A stretch of 64,000 bases of DNA from Candidatus Thermofonsia Clade 1 bacterium. GTDB lineage: Bacteria > Chloroflexota > Anaerolineae > Aggregatilineales > UBA2796. The translations under genes were made by a program, and so were the position numbers. The notes under the pieces are model-generated. The model saw nothing but the letters and a program-made list of their open reading frames with translations. It ran no database searches and was not told where the DNA came from. Positions 26,680 through 34,481 of this stretch are shown piece by piece. The stretch is taken from assembly GCA_002794705.1 (NCBI GenBank), contig PGTK01000003.1, positions 186,001 through 250,000 on the forward strand. The letters run 5' to 3'. Numbering within the stretch: position 1 is the first letter of the stretch; the number at the start of each line of letters is the position of its first letter.

Positions 26680-26916
26680 TCAGGAGCTGCCGCCGAACCA
26701 ATTCAGCAAGCGCTTGACCAAATTACGCTTGCGCGCTTGTTCCTGCTGTAGCTCACGATGCAATTGTTCCGTGAGCTGTTTCAGCTCTTCCACAGTCATC
26801 CGTGCGCCATTCACCAGCACCCACTCGCCGCCCAGATCGCGCAACTCGCTGGGCGCACGCTTGTATAGCGATTGATAAATCTCTTGATATCGCGCCATGG
26901 CACTTTCAACATTCAT
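26680..26916 (-). CDS. Small hypothetical protein
   Basis: The protein has 78 residues and I recognise no family. It is charged and helical, with a central GGEWVLVNGARMTVEELKQL segment and a basic-amphipathic end RNLVKRLLNWFGGSS that could touch a membrane or protein surface. The frame ends 23 bases from the upstream terminator on the opposite strand, and GGAG is 12 bases before the ATG. Codon use is like the neighbours. Real-gene status is likely but not certain. It runs towards the solute-binding protein gene. Confidence 0.6.
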   Translation of the reverse strand: MNVESAMARYQEIYQSLYKRAPSELRDLGGEWVLVNGARMTVEELKQLTEQLHRELQQEQARKRNLVKRLLNWFGGSS

Positions 26917-27241
26917 CGCTTTACGTCACTCCGTTTGCCTGCTCAGCGGGCTTTTGTGCGATCGTAGCATTTCGGCTATGTTGCTGAACGCCGCTCAGAC
27001 GGCTTGGCAAGTCTGAACTGAGCGACTTTGCACACGCTATGTTGTCAATTGTAACATCAAAACATAACTTGACAATATCGCCCCCAATGCCTTGAGACAT
27101 TTTCTAGCTTAGCACCGGGCGCTCCCCCTGACTATCGCAATGCTCTCTCAGAGCCGTCCCTGCCTTTCGCTACTTGCCCGCCTTGTGGTAAACTAGCCCC
27201 CGTGAGCATAGCCTGAGCGCACATAGCCAACGGAGCGCTAA
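26917..27241. other. Intergenic region with AT-rich inverted motif
   Basis: 325 bases without a gene between divergent genes. It holds an AT-rich island with TTGTCAA (27042-27048) and TTGACAA (27069-27075) in inverted order, and a weak TGn-TAAACT at 27189-27194 before the GTPase gene. No RNA gene is visible. Confidence 0.5.
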
Positions 27242-27787
27242 ATGACCACACTCTACGTCTACATCGCCGGTCCGCAGGGATCCGGCAAAACAACCTTTCT
27301 ACAATCGCTCGGCAACCCCAGCGGCTTTGTGGTGAATGCTGCAGAGGGCATTGAATATCGCCAATTTGTGGTGGATGAGTCGCTTGATCTTTACGTGCTA
27401 ACCTCAACCGACGCCTCGCGCTTTGATCGCCTGCTCGATATCGCCCAGCGCGACATGCTCGGCTACATTGTGATGGTGGATAGCGCTGATCAGGAGTCGT
27501 GGAGCATGGCGCGCATCATGCTCGCCCATTTGCGCGGCTATGTGCTGGTGCCCACCTTGATTGTCGCCAATAAGCAGGATTTGCTCGGCGCTGCCACGCC
27601 AGAGCAAGTCGGCGCGTGGATCGGCATGGAATCTATGGTCTATGTCACAGGTTGCCAAGCCAACAAGCCCAGCAGTGTGCGCGCCGCCTTTTTGCAGCTT
27701 TTGTTCTCAGTCCGCCATGAGATTGAGCGCCTTGACGCTCTAATCGCGGAGCTTGAGCGCACTTTTGGCAATGAGGAGTCCTCTTAG
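27242..27787 (+). CDS. Small Ras/Arf-like GTPase (MglA/DUF-type)
   Basis: The protein has 181 residues, a single small-GTPase domain. G1 is AGPQGSGKTTF, the G3 region is MVDSADQESWS (the usual DTAGQ is missing, as in Arf/MglA-like bacterial proteins), G4 is VANKQDLLGA and G5 TGCQANK. It binds GTP and switches a partner. Bacterial members of this type often act with Roadblock/LC7 proteins in polarity or motility, but no such gene is adjacent. Soluble. The DUF4397 lipoprotein gene starts 40 bases downstream and may be co-transcribed. Effector and GAP are unknown. Confidence 0.82.
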   Translation: MTTLYVYIAGPQGSGKTTFLQSLGNPSGFVVNAAEGIEYRQFVVDESLDLYVLTSTDASRFDRLLDIAQRDMLGYIVMVDSADQESWSMARIMLAHLRGYVLVPTLIVANKQDLLGAATPEQVGAWIGMESMVYVTGCQANKPSSVRAAFLQLLFSVRHEIERLDALIAELERTFGNEESS

Positions 27788-27827
27788 GGCTGTGCGCGTC
27801 GCCTGTTTGATAGCCTAGATCGCGGAG

Positions 27828-29861
27828 ATGCTGATGAGTCGCTTTCGCTTGCTGCTTAGTCTTGCCTTGCTCTGTGGCGTGGTGCTGAGCGCTTGTGCCG
27901 CCCCGCCTGAGCCGACTGCCACGCCGACCAGCAGCCCTTCGCCCACGCCGACTGCCACGCTAACGCCAACTGCCACTCCGACGCCTGCGCTCTTGCCCAC
28001 AGCGTTGCCCGATCCAACTCTGCGCGGGACGCTGCGCTTCTTCCACGCTGCACCCGATCTGCCGCCTGTGGATGTTTACATGGACGGCGCAGTGGTTGCT
28101 CTCGGATTGCGCTATGGCGAATTCTCTCTGCCTTTGCCGCTGAACGAAGGCACATACACGCTGCGCGTCCTGCCGAACCGCGCTCCATCTGATCAAGTCG
28201 AGGCACTCACCCGTGAGAGCGTGCGCGTGCGACCCGGCGATACTCTGCTCTATGTGCTGCGCCCTGAAGGCGAGACGCTGCGTGCGCTGCGCTATCCGCA
28301 AGATATGAGCACAACGGCACTTGGCTCAGGGCGTGTAGCCGCCATTAACGCACTTGTCGGCGATATCGGTCTGAGCGTCTTTTTGGATGAAGATATCCCG
28401 ATCGGTGCGGCGCAAAGCGGCGGACAAAGCACAGCCGCCCGTGAGACCCCTGCACGGCGCTACACAGCCCGTTTCGTGCGCAATCAAGATAACCTTTTAG
28501 CGGCGCCTTTCACGCTGAATGTCCGCGATTCGGTCCTTTTGCTCATCTACGGCACGCTGAATGCGCCGCGCTTTGCTACTCTTGCGCTATCCACGCCCCG
28601 CGAGAGCAAGTTGCGCGTTTTGAACGCCGACTCTAGCCTGCCACAGGTTGATCTTTATCTTGATGAGCGCCTTGTGGCGGAGAATATCGCCTTTGGGACG
28701 GTCAGCGCGTTAGTTTCGCTGCCTTCGCGCACCTATCGAATGCGTCTGTTGCTGCACGGCGCGCCCGCCGACTCGCAACCGATCCTTGAGGGCAACTTGC
28801 CAGTGGCAGAGGATCGGCAGCTGCTCTTGGCGGTCTATAGCGAGACGGTTGAGCGCAGGCGTTTTACGCGCACTAAACTTTTCACTGAGCCGCTTGATTT
28901 GCCGCCACAGGGCAGCGCCCGATTCAGCGTTTTGAACTTTGCGCGCCAAGCGACGGATATTCAGGTCTTCGATCCGACCGCACCTCTAGGCGCGCCTGTG
29001 CAGTACGCCATGCTCAGTGCGCCGATCACGCTGAACGCAGGGCGTTGGCGCTTTGCCTTCAACACTGTGGAGCGCGATCAGCCCTCGCGCACGGCTGAGA
29101 CGGCTGACCTGATGCTCGAGGCTGGCTGGAGCTACATCTACGTTGTGCTGAGCAGCTTGAACACGCCCACCTTGCTGATCAGCACGAATGTGCAGGCATT
29201 GTTCGCTGCCCTACCGACTCCTACGCTGAGCAGTCCAGTGAGCGTGCGTTTGGTCAATGCAGCGGCTGAGCCGCTCACAGTGGACTTGATCATCGGCGAG
29301 ATGCCTATCTTCACGGCTATCTCTGAGAACAGCGCCACAGCCGAGCGCCAAATTGAGAGTGCTATGCGCCCTGTGCGCCTGCGGCGTAGCGGTACGGACG
29401 AGATTTTGGCTGAACAGACCCTGCTCTTCGCGCCGAATAGCGGCATTGTTTTTGTGGTGCTGGGCAGGCAGGGCGCTTGGCAACTGCTCCAATCGCAGGA
29501 GCGGACGCGCCCAAGCCGCAGTAACGCGCTTTTGCGCGTGATTCACGCCGCGCCTGATGCAGAGCCGATCTCAGTTGAGTCGCCTTTGAGCGTCTCAGGC
29601 GGAGTCTTTGGCAACCGCCCCACGCCTACGCCGCGTGCGGCCCAGTACTTTGTGCGTCTGGAGTATGGCAACATCTCCAGCATGGTCACTCTGCGCGCTA
29701 ATACCTATACCTTCATTGCCCGCAGTGCTATAGACGGGACGCCACTGGCAGAGCTGAGGAATGTTGAGATCGCCACTGGACTGCGCTACGACCTGATCTT
29801 GGTGCGCGGCGATTCGGGCTTCCCGCGTGACGTGCGCTTGGTGCTGGTCAGGGCGGAGTAG
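27828..29861 (+). CDS. Lipoprotein with six DUF4397 repeats
   Basis: The protein has 677 residues. A hydrophobic N-terminal segment is followed by a lipobox (LSAC), so the mature protein is lipid-anchored outside the cytoplasmic membrane. A TPT/PTPT linker comes next. Repeats begin at about RFFHAAPDLPPVDVYMDG, RVAAINALVGDIGLSVFLDE, LRVLNADSSLPQVDLYLDE, ARFSVLNFARQATDIQVFD, VSVRLVNAAAEPLTVDLIIG and LLRVIHAAPDAEPISVESP. These are DUF4397 beta domains of unknown binding function. It ends on TAG directly abutting the convergent DUF58 gene, leaving no room for a terminator. Confidence 0.9.
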   Translation: MLMSRFRLLLSLALLCGVVLSACAAPPEPTATPTSSPSPTPTATLTPTATPTPALLPTALPDPTLRGTLRFFHAAPDLPPVDVYMDGAVVALGLRYGEFSLPLPLNEGTYTLRVLPNRAPSDQVEALTRESVRVRPGDTLLYVLRPEGETLRALRYPQDMSTTALGSGRVAAINALVGDIGLSVFLDEDIPIGAAQSGGQSTAARETPARRYTARFVRNQDNLLAAPFTLNVRDSVLLLIYGTLNAPRFATLALSTPRESKLRVLNADSSLPQVDLYLDERLVAENIAFGTVSALVSLPSRTYRMRLLLHGAPADSQPILEGNLPVAEDRQLLLAVYSETVERRRFTRTKLFTEPLDLPPQGSARFSVLNFARQATDIQVFDPTAPLGAPVQYAMLSAPITLNAGRWRFAFNTVERDQPSRTAETADLMLEAGWSYIYVVLSSLNTPTLLISTNVQALFAALPTPTLSSPVSVRLVNAAAEPLTVDLIIGEMPIFTAISENSATAERQIESAMRPVRLRRSGTDEILAEQTLLFAPNSGIVFVVLGRQGAWQLLQSQERTRPSRSNALLRVIHAAPDAEPISVESPLSVSGGVFGNRPTPTPRAAQYFVRLEYGNISSMVTLRANTYTFIARSAIDGTPLAELRNVEIATGLRYDLILVRGDSGFPRDVRLVLVRAE

Positions 29862-31133
29862 CTACCAGACGGGGCGGCTGGGCAGATGTAAACCAGCGCG
29901 GCTGAGCGCCGCTGAGAGGTTATCGCCGTAGCGCACAAGGTAGGTGGTCACGCCGCCGATCTCAAGGCAGGCACGGGTCTCTTGGGCGCTGCGGACAGGC
30001 GTTGCCACGCCGAAGCTGTGCGGATCGATCAGCACAGCAACCACGCGCACGCCGCGCCGCACCAGAAGTTGCGCCTCTGCCAACCATGCGTCGCTCATAT
30101 CGCTGCTGATCAGCATGGCGATGGCGCCGCGGGTCAGTTGATGGCTCTCCAGCGCTATCAATTGCGCAAAGGGCAAGTCGCTCTCTACTTTGGCAAGTGC
30201 AAGCGACTCAAGAATGCGCGTGAGTTGCCGTCCGCCGCGATCGGGCTGTAGTACGTTGCGCTGTGGTGTGTGCGCGATAAAACCGAGCGAGCGCTCTTTG
30301 ATCAGGAAATGCGCGCTGATCGAGGCGGCAACGGCAATGGCGTACTCAGCGCTGCTGGGCGGCAAGTACACCTCGCCGTATGCAACGCCACCTGTATCGA
30401 AGGGACGCGCTACATGCGCCGCTGCATTCAGATCGAGCAGAATCCACAGCTCTGAGAGCGGATCGAGTTCGAATTCTTTGACGATCAGCCTATCGCGGCG
30501 GGCAGTGCTGCGCCAGTGGATGCGATTGAACGAGTCGCCCGGCGCGTAGTCGCGGATGCCTGCGGCGTTCGTTGTCACGAAGTAGGCGCGCTGCCGTTGC
30601 GCCTCGCCTCCGGAGAGCACACCACCTTCAGGTGCGAAGTCCTCCAGTGGCACAATCGCGGGATAGACCAGCACACTGGTGGTGGCAGGGATGTGGCGGG
30701 TCAGTTGGAAGAAGCCGAATGGGTCGCCGCTGACTAGCGTCAAGCCGCCTAGCTGGAAAGTGCCGCGCAGCAAGCACGGCGTATGCACTGACCAGCGAAA
30801 AGCGCCATAGGGCGCCAGTGGCGGCACCACCACGCTGACCCGATGATCGGGCAGCGTGCTGTGATCGCGCACTTCGAGCCATAGTTTAGGCAAAAAACTA
30901 CGGCTCTGCAGACTCAAGTATTCGTCGAGCGTTTTGCCCACTTGCGTGCGCCGAGTCCGTGTGTTGCGGGCGATGCGCACGCCGCTCAGGTTCAGGCGCG
31001 CCCACAGCCACGAGACGATCAGCAGGATCAGCAGCAGGTAGCCCAGATTGAAGAAAAACGTCCGCCCAGTGGCTAAGCCGCCGATGAAAGCGAGGATGAT
31101 CAAGCTGTGAATGGCGTTACGCCGTCTTGCCAT
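29862..31133 (-). CDS. DUF58 domain membrane protein
   Basis: The protein has 423 residues. Two N-terminal hydrophobic helices (about 10-50, LIILAFIGGLA and LLLILLIVSW) are followed by a soluble region with VYPAIVPL and the hallmark GIRDYAPGDSFNRIHWRSTAR, then a VWA-like end. DUF58 proteins usually pair with MoxR AAA+ ATPases in envelope or stress functions. No moxR gene is visible here. Its start overlaps the end of the GT39 gene by 17 bases, which indicates translational coupling on one transcript with upp. Confidence 0.9.
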   Translation of the reverse strand: MARRRNAIHSLIILAFIGGLATGRTFFFNLGYLLLILLIVSWLWARLNLSGVRIARNTRTRRTQVGKTLDEYLSLQSRSFLPKLWLEVRDHSTLPDHRVSVVVPPLAPYGAFRWSVHTPCLLRGTFQLGGLTLVSGDPFGFFQLTRHIPATTSVLVYPAIVPLEDFAPEGGVLSGGEAQRQRAYFVTTNAAGIRDYAPGDSFNRIHWRSTARRDRLIVKEFELDPLSELWILLDLNAAAHVARPFDTGGVAYGEVYLPPSSAEYAIAVAASISAHFLIKERSLGFIAHTPQRNVLQPDRGGRQLTRILESLALAKVESDLPFAQLIALESHQLTRGAIAMLISSDMSDAWLAEAQLLVRRGVRVVAVLIDPHSFGVATPVRSAQETRACLEIGGVTTYLVRYGDNLSAALSRAGLHLPSRPVW

Positions 31134-32514
31134 GCCTCACCTGTGACCTGCGCAGGCGCTCAAACATCCAGAGCGCTGCATACGCTGAAAAGAGGAAGAG
31201 CAACGGGTCAGTAGGGACGCGATAGCGCGCCGCCGGGATGTAGATCACATAGAAGGCGGTCATGACAAGCTGGACGAACCACACCAGCGAGACCTCACGC
31301 CATCTTCGCAGGCTGAGCGCGACGCCGATCAGGGCGAGGATCAGCAGCGCGCCGAAGTATACGCGATGAATCCCGCGTCCGATCACGTCGAAGAGCGGCT
31401 CTGAGTAGGCGGCAACGGGATCGTCTGCGCCAATGGTCACGGGCGCAAAGGATTCGCCGCTTTCGGTCTGGAAGCGCAGCGTCCCGTCGGGATCGACGAA
31501 GGGCGTTGCGCCTGCGATTGGGTTGCGCGTCGGGAAGATATCCACGCTCCAATAGGCGAGGAACTTCACCCAGAGCAGCTCAGGAATTTGCTGAGGATTC
31601 TCGCGCAGGTAGGCGAACGAGAGCTGGTAGAGATCGTCGTTAGCGAGGCGCGTATCTTCGGTGCGGATCGGCGCCTCAGGTCTGATCCATTGTGGATGAT
31701 AGCCGTTGCGCACTAACGGGATGGTCAGCGGATTGTTGCCGAACCAGAAGTTCATGCCGCCATTGGTGGCAATTGGCACGAAGGCGCCATAGACCTGATA
31801 CGTCCAGATGAGCCATGGCGCTACCAGCAGCGCGCTCATAGCTGCGACAGGCAAGAGGCGGCGGGTTGCCTCCCACAAGTTCAAGCGGAAGAGAAACCAC
31901 AGCGCTGCTAAGGGCGCTAGTGGCACGATCACGGGGCGCGTGAGCGCGCCAAGTGCAAGGAATACGCCGCCCAGCACGCCTAGAGTGAGGCTACGCTGTT
32001 CCCGTAGCCGCACGGCGCACCACAAAAAGCCGTGCATCAGGCTCATGAAGAGCGGCGTATCAATCAGGGTCAGGTTTTGGAAGATCAGGTACGGGTAGAG
32101 CGCATAGGCGAAGCCTGCCAAGATGCCGACGCGCCGATTGAACAACCGTGCGCCGATCTCGACCAGAAAGTAGATCGAGAGGCAATCGAGCAGTGTGTGA
32201 AACAGCCCAACTTGCAGGTAGCCGCGTCCGAACAGGGCATAGACGGCGGCTAGGGCGTAGCTGTAGAGCGGCGGAATAGCTGCATCAGGCACACCCACTG
32301 CCCTGCCATAGACTCCCGTAGCCAGTAGGTTCTGCGCGTAGGCGTCGTACGCCTCTGAGCCGTGAACAGCGCCGCTCTGCTCAAAGGCAAAGACCGACGG
32401 GAAGGCGATCAGCACGCCTAGGCGGGCTATAACACAGGTCAGCAGCACCAGACCCAGCCATGAGAGCCGCACTGTCCCGATTTGCAGTCCCACCTCGCGC
32501 ACTTGTACTGTCAT
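31117..32514 (-). CDS. GT39-like (ArnT/PMT-type) glycosyltransferase, polytopic membrane
   Basis: The protein has 465 residues. Many hydrophobic helices: LGLVLLTCVIARLGVLIAFP, FAYALYPYLIFQN, VPLAPLAALWFLFRL and others. A loop after the first helix holds HGSEAYDAYAQNLLATG, which fits the acidic extracytoplasmic loop of lipid-phosphate-sugar-dependent transferases. The later part carries the FGNNPLTIPL region and AARYRVPTDPLLFLFSAYAALW. Such enzymes use polyprenyl-phosphate sugars to glycosylate proteins or lipids. It lies 3 bases after the upp stop and overlaps DUF58, a tight three-gene group. The acceptor is unknown. Confidence 0.82.
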   Translation of the reverse strand: MTVQVREVGLQIGTVRLSWLGLVLLTCVIARLGVLIAFPSVFAFEQSGAVHGSEAYDAYAQNLLATGVYGRAVGVPDAAIPPLYSYALAAVYALFGRGYLQVGLFHTLLDCLSIYFLVEIGARLFNRRVGILAGFAYALYPYLIFQNLTLIDTPLFMSLMHGFLWCAVRLREQRSLTLGVLGGVFLALGALTRPVIVPLAPLAALWFLFRLNLWEATRRLLPVAAMSALLVAPWLIWTYQVYGAFVPIATNGGMNFWFGNNPLTIPLVRNGYHPQWIRPEAPIRTEDTRLANDDLYQLSFAYLRENPQQIPELLWVKFLAYWSVDIFPTRNPIAGATPFVDPDGTLRFQTESGESFAPVTIGADDPVAAYSEPLFDVIGRGIHRVYFGALLILALIGVALSLRRWREVSLVWFVQLVMTAFYVIYIPAARYRVPTDPLLFLFSAYAALWMFERLRRSQVRHGKTA

Positions 32515-32517
32515 GCG

Positions 32518-33144
32518 CTAACTTGTCCCGAATTGGCGGTCGCCGGCGTCGCCCAGTCCCGGCACAATGAAGCCGATCTCGTTCAGGCGCTCATCCAGCG
32601 CTGCAAGATGGATCGGCACGTCCGGGTGCGCCTCTGAGAGCGCCTTAACGCCCTCCGGCGCGCCGATGATGCCCACGAATTTAATGCGGTTGACGCCCCA
32701 GCGCTTCAGCACGTCTACAGCCGCCACAGCCGAGCCGCCCGTCGCCAGCATAGGATCGAGCACAAAGCAGACCTGCACGCGCGGCTCTATGGGCAGTTTG
32801 TTGTAATACTCCACTGGGCGCAAGGTCTTCTCATCGCGGTATAGCCCTAAATGCCAGACCTCTGCATTGGGGATTAAGTCCCAGACGCCCTCAACCATGC
32901 CCAGTCCCGCCCGCAGAATCGGCACCAAGCCGACTGCATCAGCCAGTTGTGCGCCGCTTGCCACGCCCATAGGCGTCTGCACGGTCAAGGGGCGCAGGCG
33001 TAGGTCCGCTGAGGCTTCATAGCACAGCAGCGCAGCAAGTTCGCGCACCAATTGGCGGAATTTCTGTGGCTCAGTGGTGCTATCGCGCAGAATGGCGAGT
33101 TTGTGCTGGATGAGTGGATGATCGGTTATGTGCAAATTGGGCAT
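32518..33144 (-). CDS. upp: Uracil phosphoribosyltransferase
   Basis: 208 residues from the ATG at 33144, the usual length and start ([17 protein letters not shown]). Motifs: [32 protein letters not shown] (PRPP loop) and [16 protein letters not shown] at the C terminus. It salvages uracil to UMP. A longer frame up to 33270 would add an atypical extension. The 33145-33526 gap upstream separates it from the divergent response regulator. First gene of upp-GT39-DUF58, an odd company for a salvage enzyme. Confidence 0.96.
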   Translation of the reverse strand: MPNLHITDHPLIQHKLAILRDSTTEPQKFRQLVRELAALLCYEASADLRLRPLTVQTPMGVASGAQLADAVGLVPILRAGLGMVEGVWDLIPNAEVWHLGLYRDEKTLRPVEYYNKLPIEPRVQVCFVLDPMLATGGSAVAAVDVLKRWGVNRIKFVGIIGAPEGVKALSEAHPDVPIHLAALDERLNEIGFIVPGLGDAGDRQFGTS

Positions 33145-33337
33145 AGAGCGCCATGTTCCTTGTCCTGAAGCGCCTTGAGATTGTAGCGCCGCTTGCGCAC
33201 AGCTGTCAACGTGATCATGGGCAGCGGGAGTGTCTGGAGTCTGAAGAATATGATAATATCGTATGACCAAGGTAAAAGGAGCCGCCTTATACGTGTATCA
33301 CACCTGAGTCGAAACCTCTTAGATACGCAGAAAGTTT

Positions 33338-33352
33338 GTGGCAACTTGCCAC
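33338..33352. promoter_or_regulatory. Palindromic operator-like site GTGGCAA-C-TTGCCAC
   Basis: A perfect 7-bp inverted repeat with a one-base centre. A related TTGCC...GGCAA pair recurs at 33435-33448 over the promoter. Confidence 0.45.
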
Positions 33353-33406
33353 TGCATGTGAGTCAGCACACGGATGCAAGGTGCTTGACAAGTCCCGCTG
33401 ACTTTG

Positions 33407-33423
33407 GCACAGTCAAACTGTGC
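33407..33423. promoter_or_regulatory. Inverted repeat GCACAGT-CAA-ACTGTGC
   Basis: A perfect 7-bp arm pair, 3-base loop, just upstream of the response regulator promoter. Possibly a hairpin or operator. Confidence 0.4.
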
Positions 33424-33433
33424 TAGAGGCAGT

Positions 33434-33461
33434 GTTGCCTTGTGGCAAAGTGCGCTACAAT
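33434..33461 (+). promoter_or_regulatory. Promoter of response regulator-giant kinase operon
   Basis: GTTGCC (33434-33439) and TACAAT (33456-33461) are separated by 16 bases. The TTGCC/GGCAA inverted pair lies over the -35 and spacer. Confidence 0.42.
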
Positions 33462-33526
33462 CAAGAGTGCCATTATTCAGCACGCGGCAACGTGCGATTC
33501 GATCCTTTCGGTGAGCGAGGTAAGAC

Positions 33527-34438
33527 GTGAGCAAAGGACGCATTTTAGTCGTCGAAGACGACTTTGATATTTCGAACATGCTGCGCATTTATTTCACAGG
33601 GCAGGGCTACGATGTACAGGTGGCGCCTCGCGGCGGCGATGCTCTCACGCTGACGCGCAAACAGCTGCCGCAGCTGATCGTGCTGGATATCATGCTGCCG
33701 GATATGGACGGCTATGCCGTCTGCCGCGAGTTGCGCCAGACTACGCGCACTAGCCATATCCCGATTATCTTCCTGACTCAGCGTGATGAGCGCTCGGATC
33801 GCATTGCCGGCTTAGAGCTGGGCGCTGATGATTACATCACCAAGCCTTTTGATATTGAAGAGTTGAAGCTGCGCGTCAAAAACGCCATTGAGCGCGTTGA
33901 TCGTGAGAAAAGCATGGATCCGCGCTCTAATTTGCCTTCCAGCCGCCTGATCGAAGAGCAGCTGCGCGAACTCATGCGCACCACCGACACATGGTACTAC
34001 TTGGATATCAAAATCAATCACTTTGACGCCTTCCAAGAGGTCTATGGCGTGCTGGCAAGCACGGAGGTGCTGCGCTTTGTAGCGTTGCTGCTGGGCGAGG
34101 TCGCCGATGAACTCGGCACGCCTGATGACTTCATCGGTCATGCGGGCAACGATAATTTTGTGGTCATTACCTATAGCAGCCGCGCCACTGCTCTCAAAGA
34201 TCGCCTGATCGAGCGCTTTAACGATGATGTCAAGCAGCATTACACTTTCATTGACCGTGAGCGCGGTCACATTATGCTGGAGAGCGGCGAAACTAAGCCG
34301 CTGATGACGCTGAGCGTCGGCATGGTCTCGAATGCTACACAGCGCTTTGCCGATATCCGCGAGATCACGGAGTTGGCGGCTGAGGCGCGTCGCCGTCCGT
34401 CCAGCGATTCGGTTGAGCCAATCGAGACCTCTTGGTGA
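33527..34438 (+). CDS. Response regulator with degenerate GGDEF domain
   Basis: The protein has 303 residues from a GTG start. The receiver domain (1-122) has E10-D11-D12, phospho-acceptor D54 in VLDIMLPDMDG and K106 in ITKPF. The C-terminal domain (about 130-290) aligns with diguanylate cyclases: a SMDPRSNLPSSRLIEEQ start, LDIKINHFDAFQEVYG, and at 205-211 HAGNDNF in place of R-Y-GGDEF. The catalytic signature is not preserved, so cyclic-di-GMP synthesis is unlikely. It may bind nucleotide or just act as a scaffold. It lies 43 bases before the giant kinase and is probably its partner. Confidence 0.9.
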   Translation: MSKGRILVVEDDFDISNMLRIYFTGQGYDVQVAPRGGDALTLTRKQLPQLIVLDIMLPDMDGYAVCRELRQTTRTSHIPIIFLTQRDERSDRIAGLELGADDYITKPFDIEELKLRVKNAIERVDREKSMDPRSNLPSSRLIEEQLRELMRTTDTWYYLDIKINHFDAFQEVYGVLASTEVLRFVALLLGEVADELGTPDDFIGHAGNDNFVVITYSSRATALKDRLIERFNDDVKQHYTFIDRERGHIMLESGETKPLMTLSVGMVSNATQRFADIREITELAAEARRRPSSDSVEPIETSW

Positions 34439-34445
34439 GTAGAGC

Positions 34446-34466
34446 GGCAGCACTCGCTGGGCTGCC
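34446..34466 (+). other. Small hairpin between response regulator and giant kinase
   Basis: GGCAGC (34446-34451) and GCTGCC (34461-34466) form a 6-bp stem with a 9-base loop, ahead of the GAGGATAGGG ribosome site of the giant kinase. Confidence 0.3.
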
Positions 34467-34481
34467 ACGAGGATAGGGCGT

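Larger units (their letters stand above)
33145..33526. other. Regulatory intergenic region upstream of the giant kinase operon
   Basis: 382 bases without a gene between upp and the response regulator. It carries several inverted repeats (33338-33352, 33407-33423, 33435-33448) and a promoter at 33434-33461. A TTGACA at 33385 lacks a matching -10. I see no RNA gene. Confidence 0.5.

Noticed and set aside
33145..33270. Extended N terminus of Upp
   Set aside because: The family begins [10 protein letters not shown]. The extra 42 residues look like untranslated sequence.
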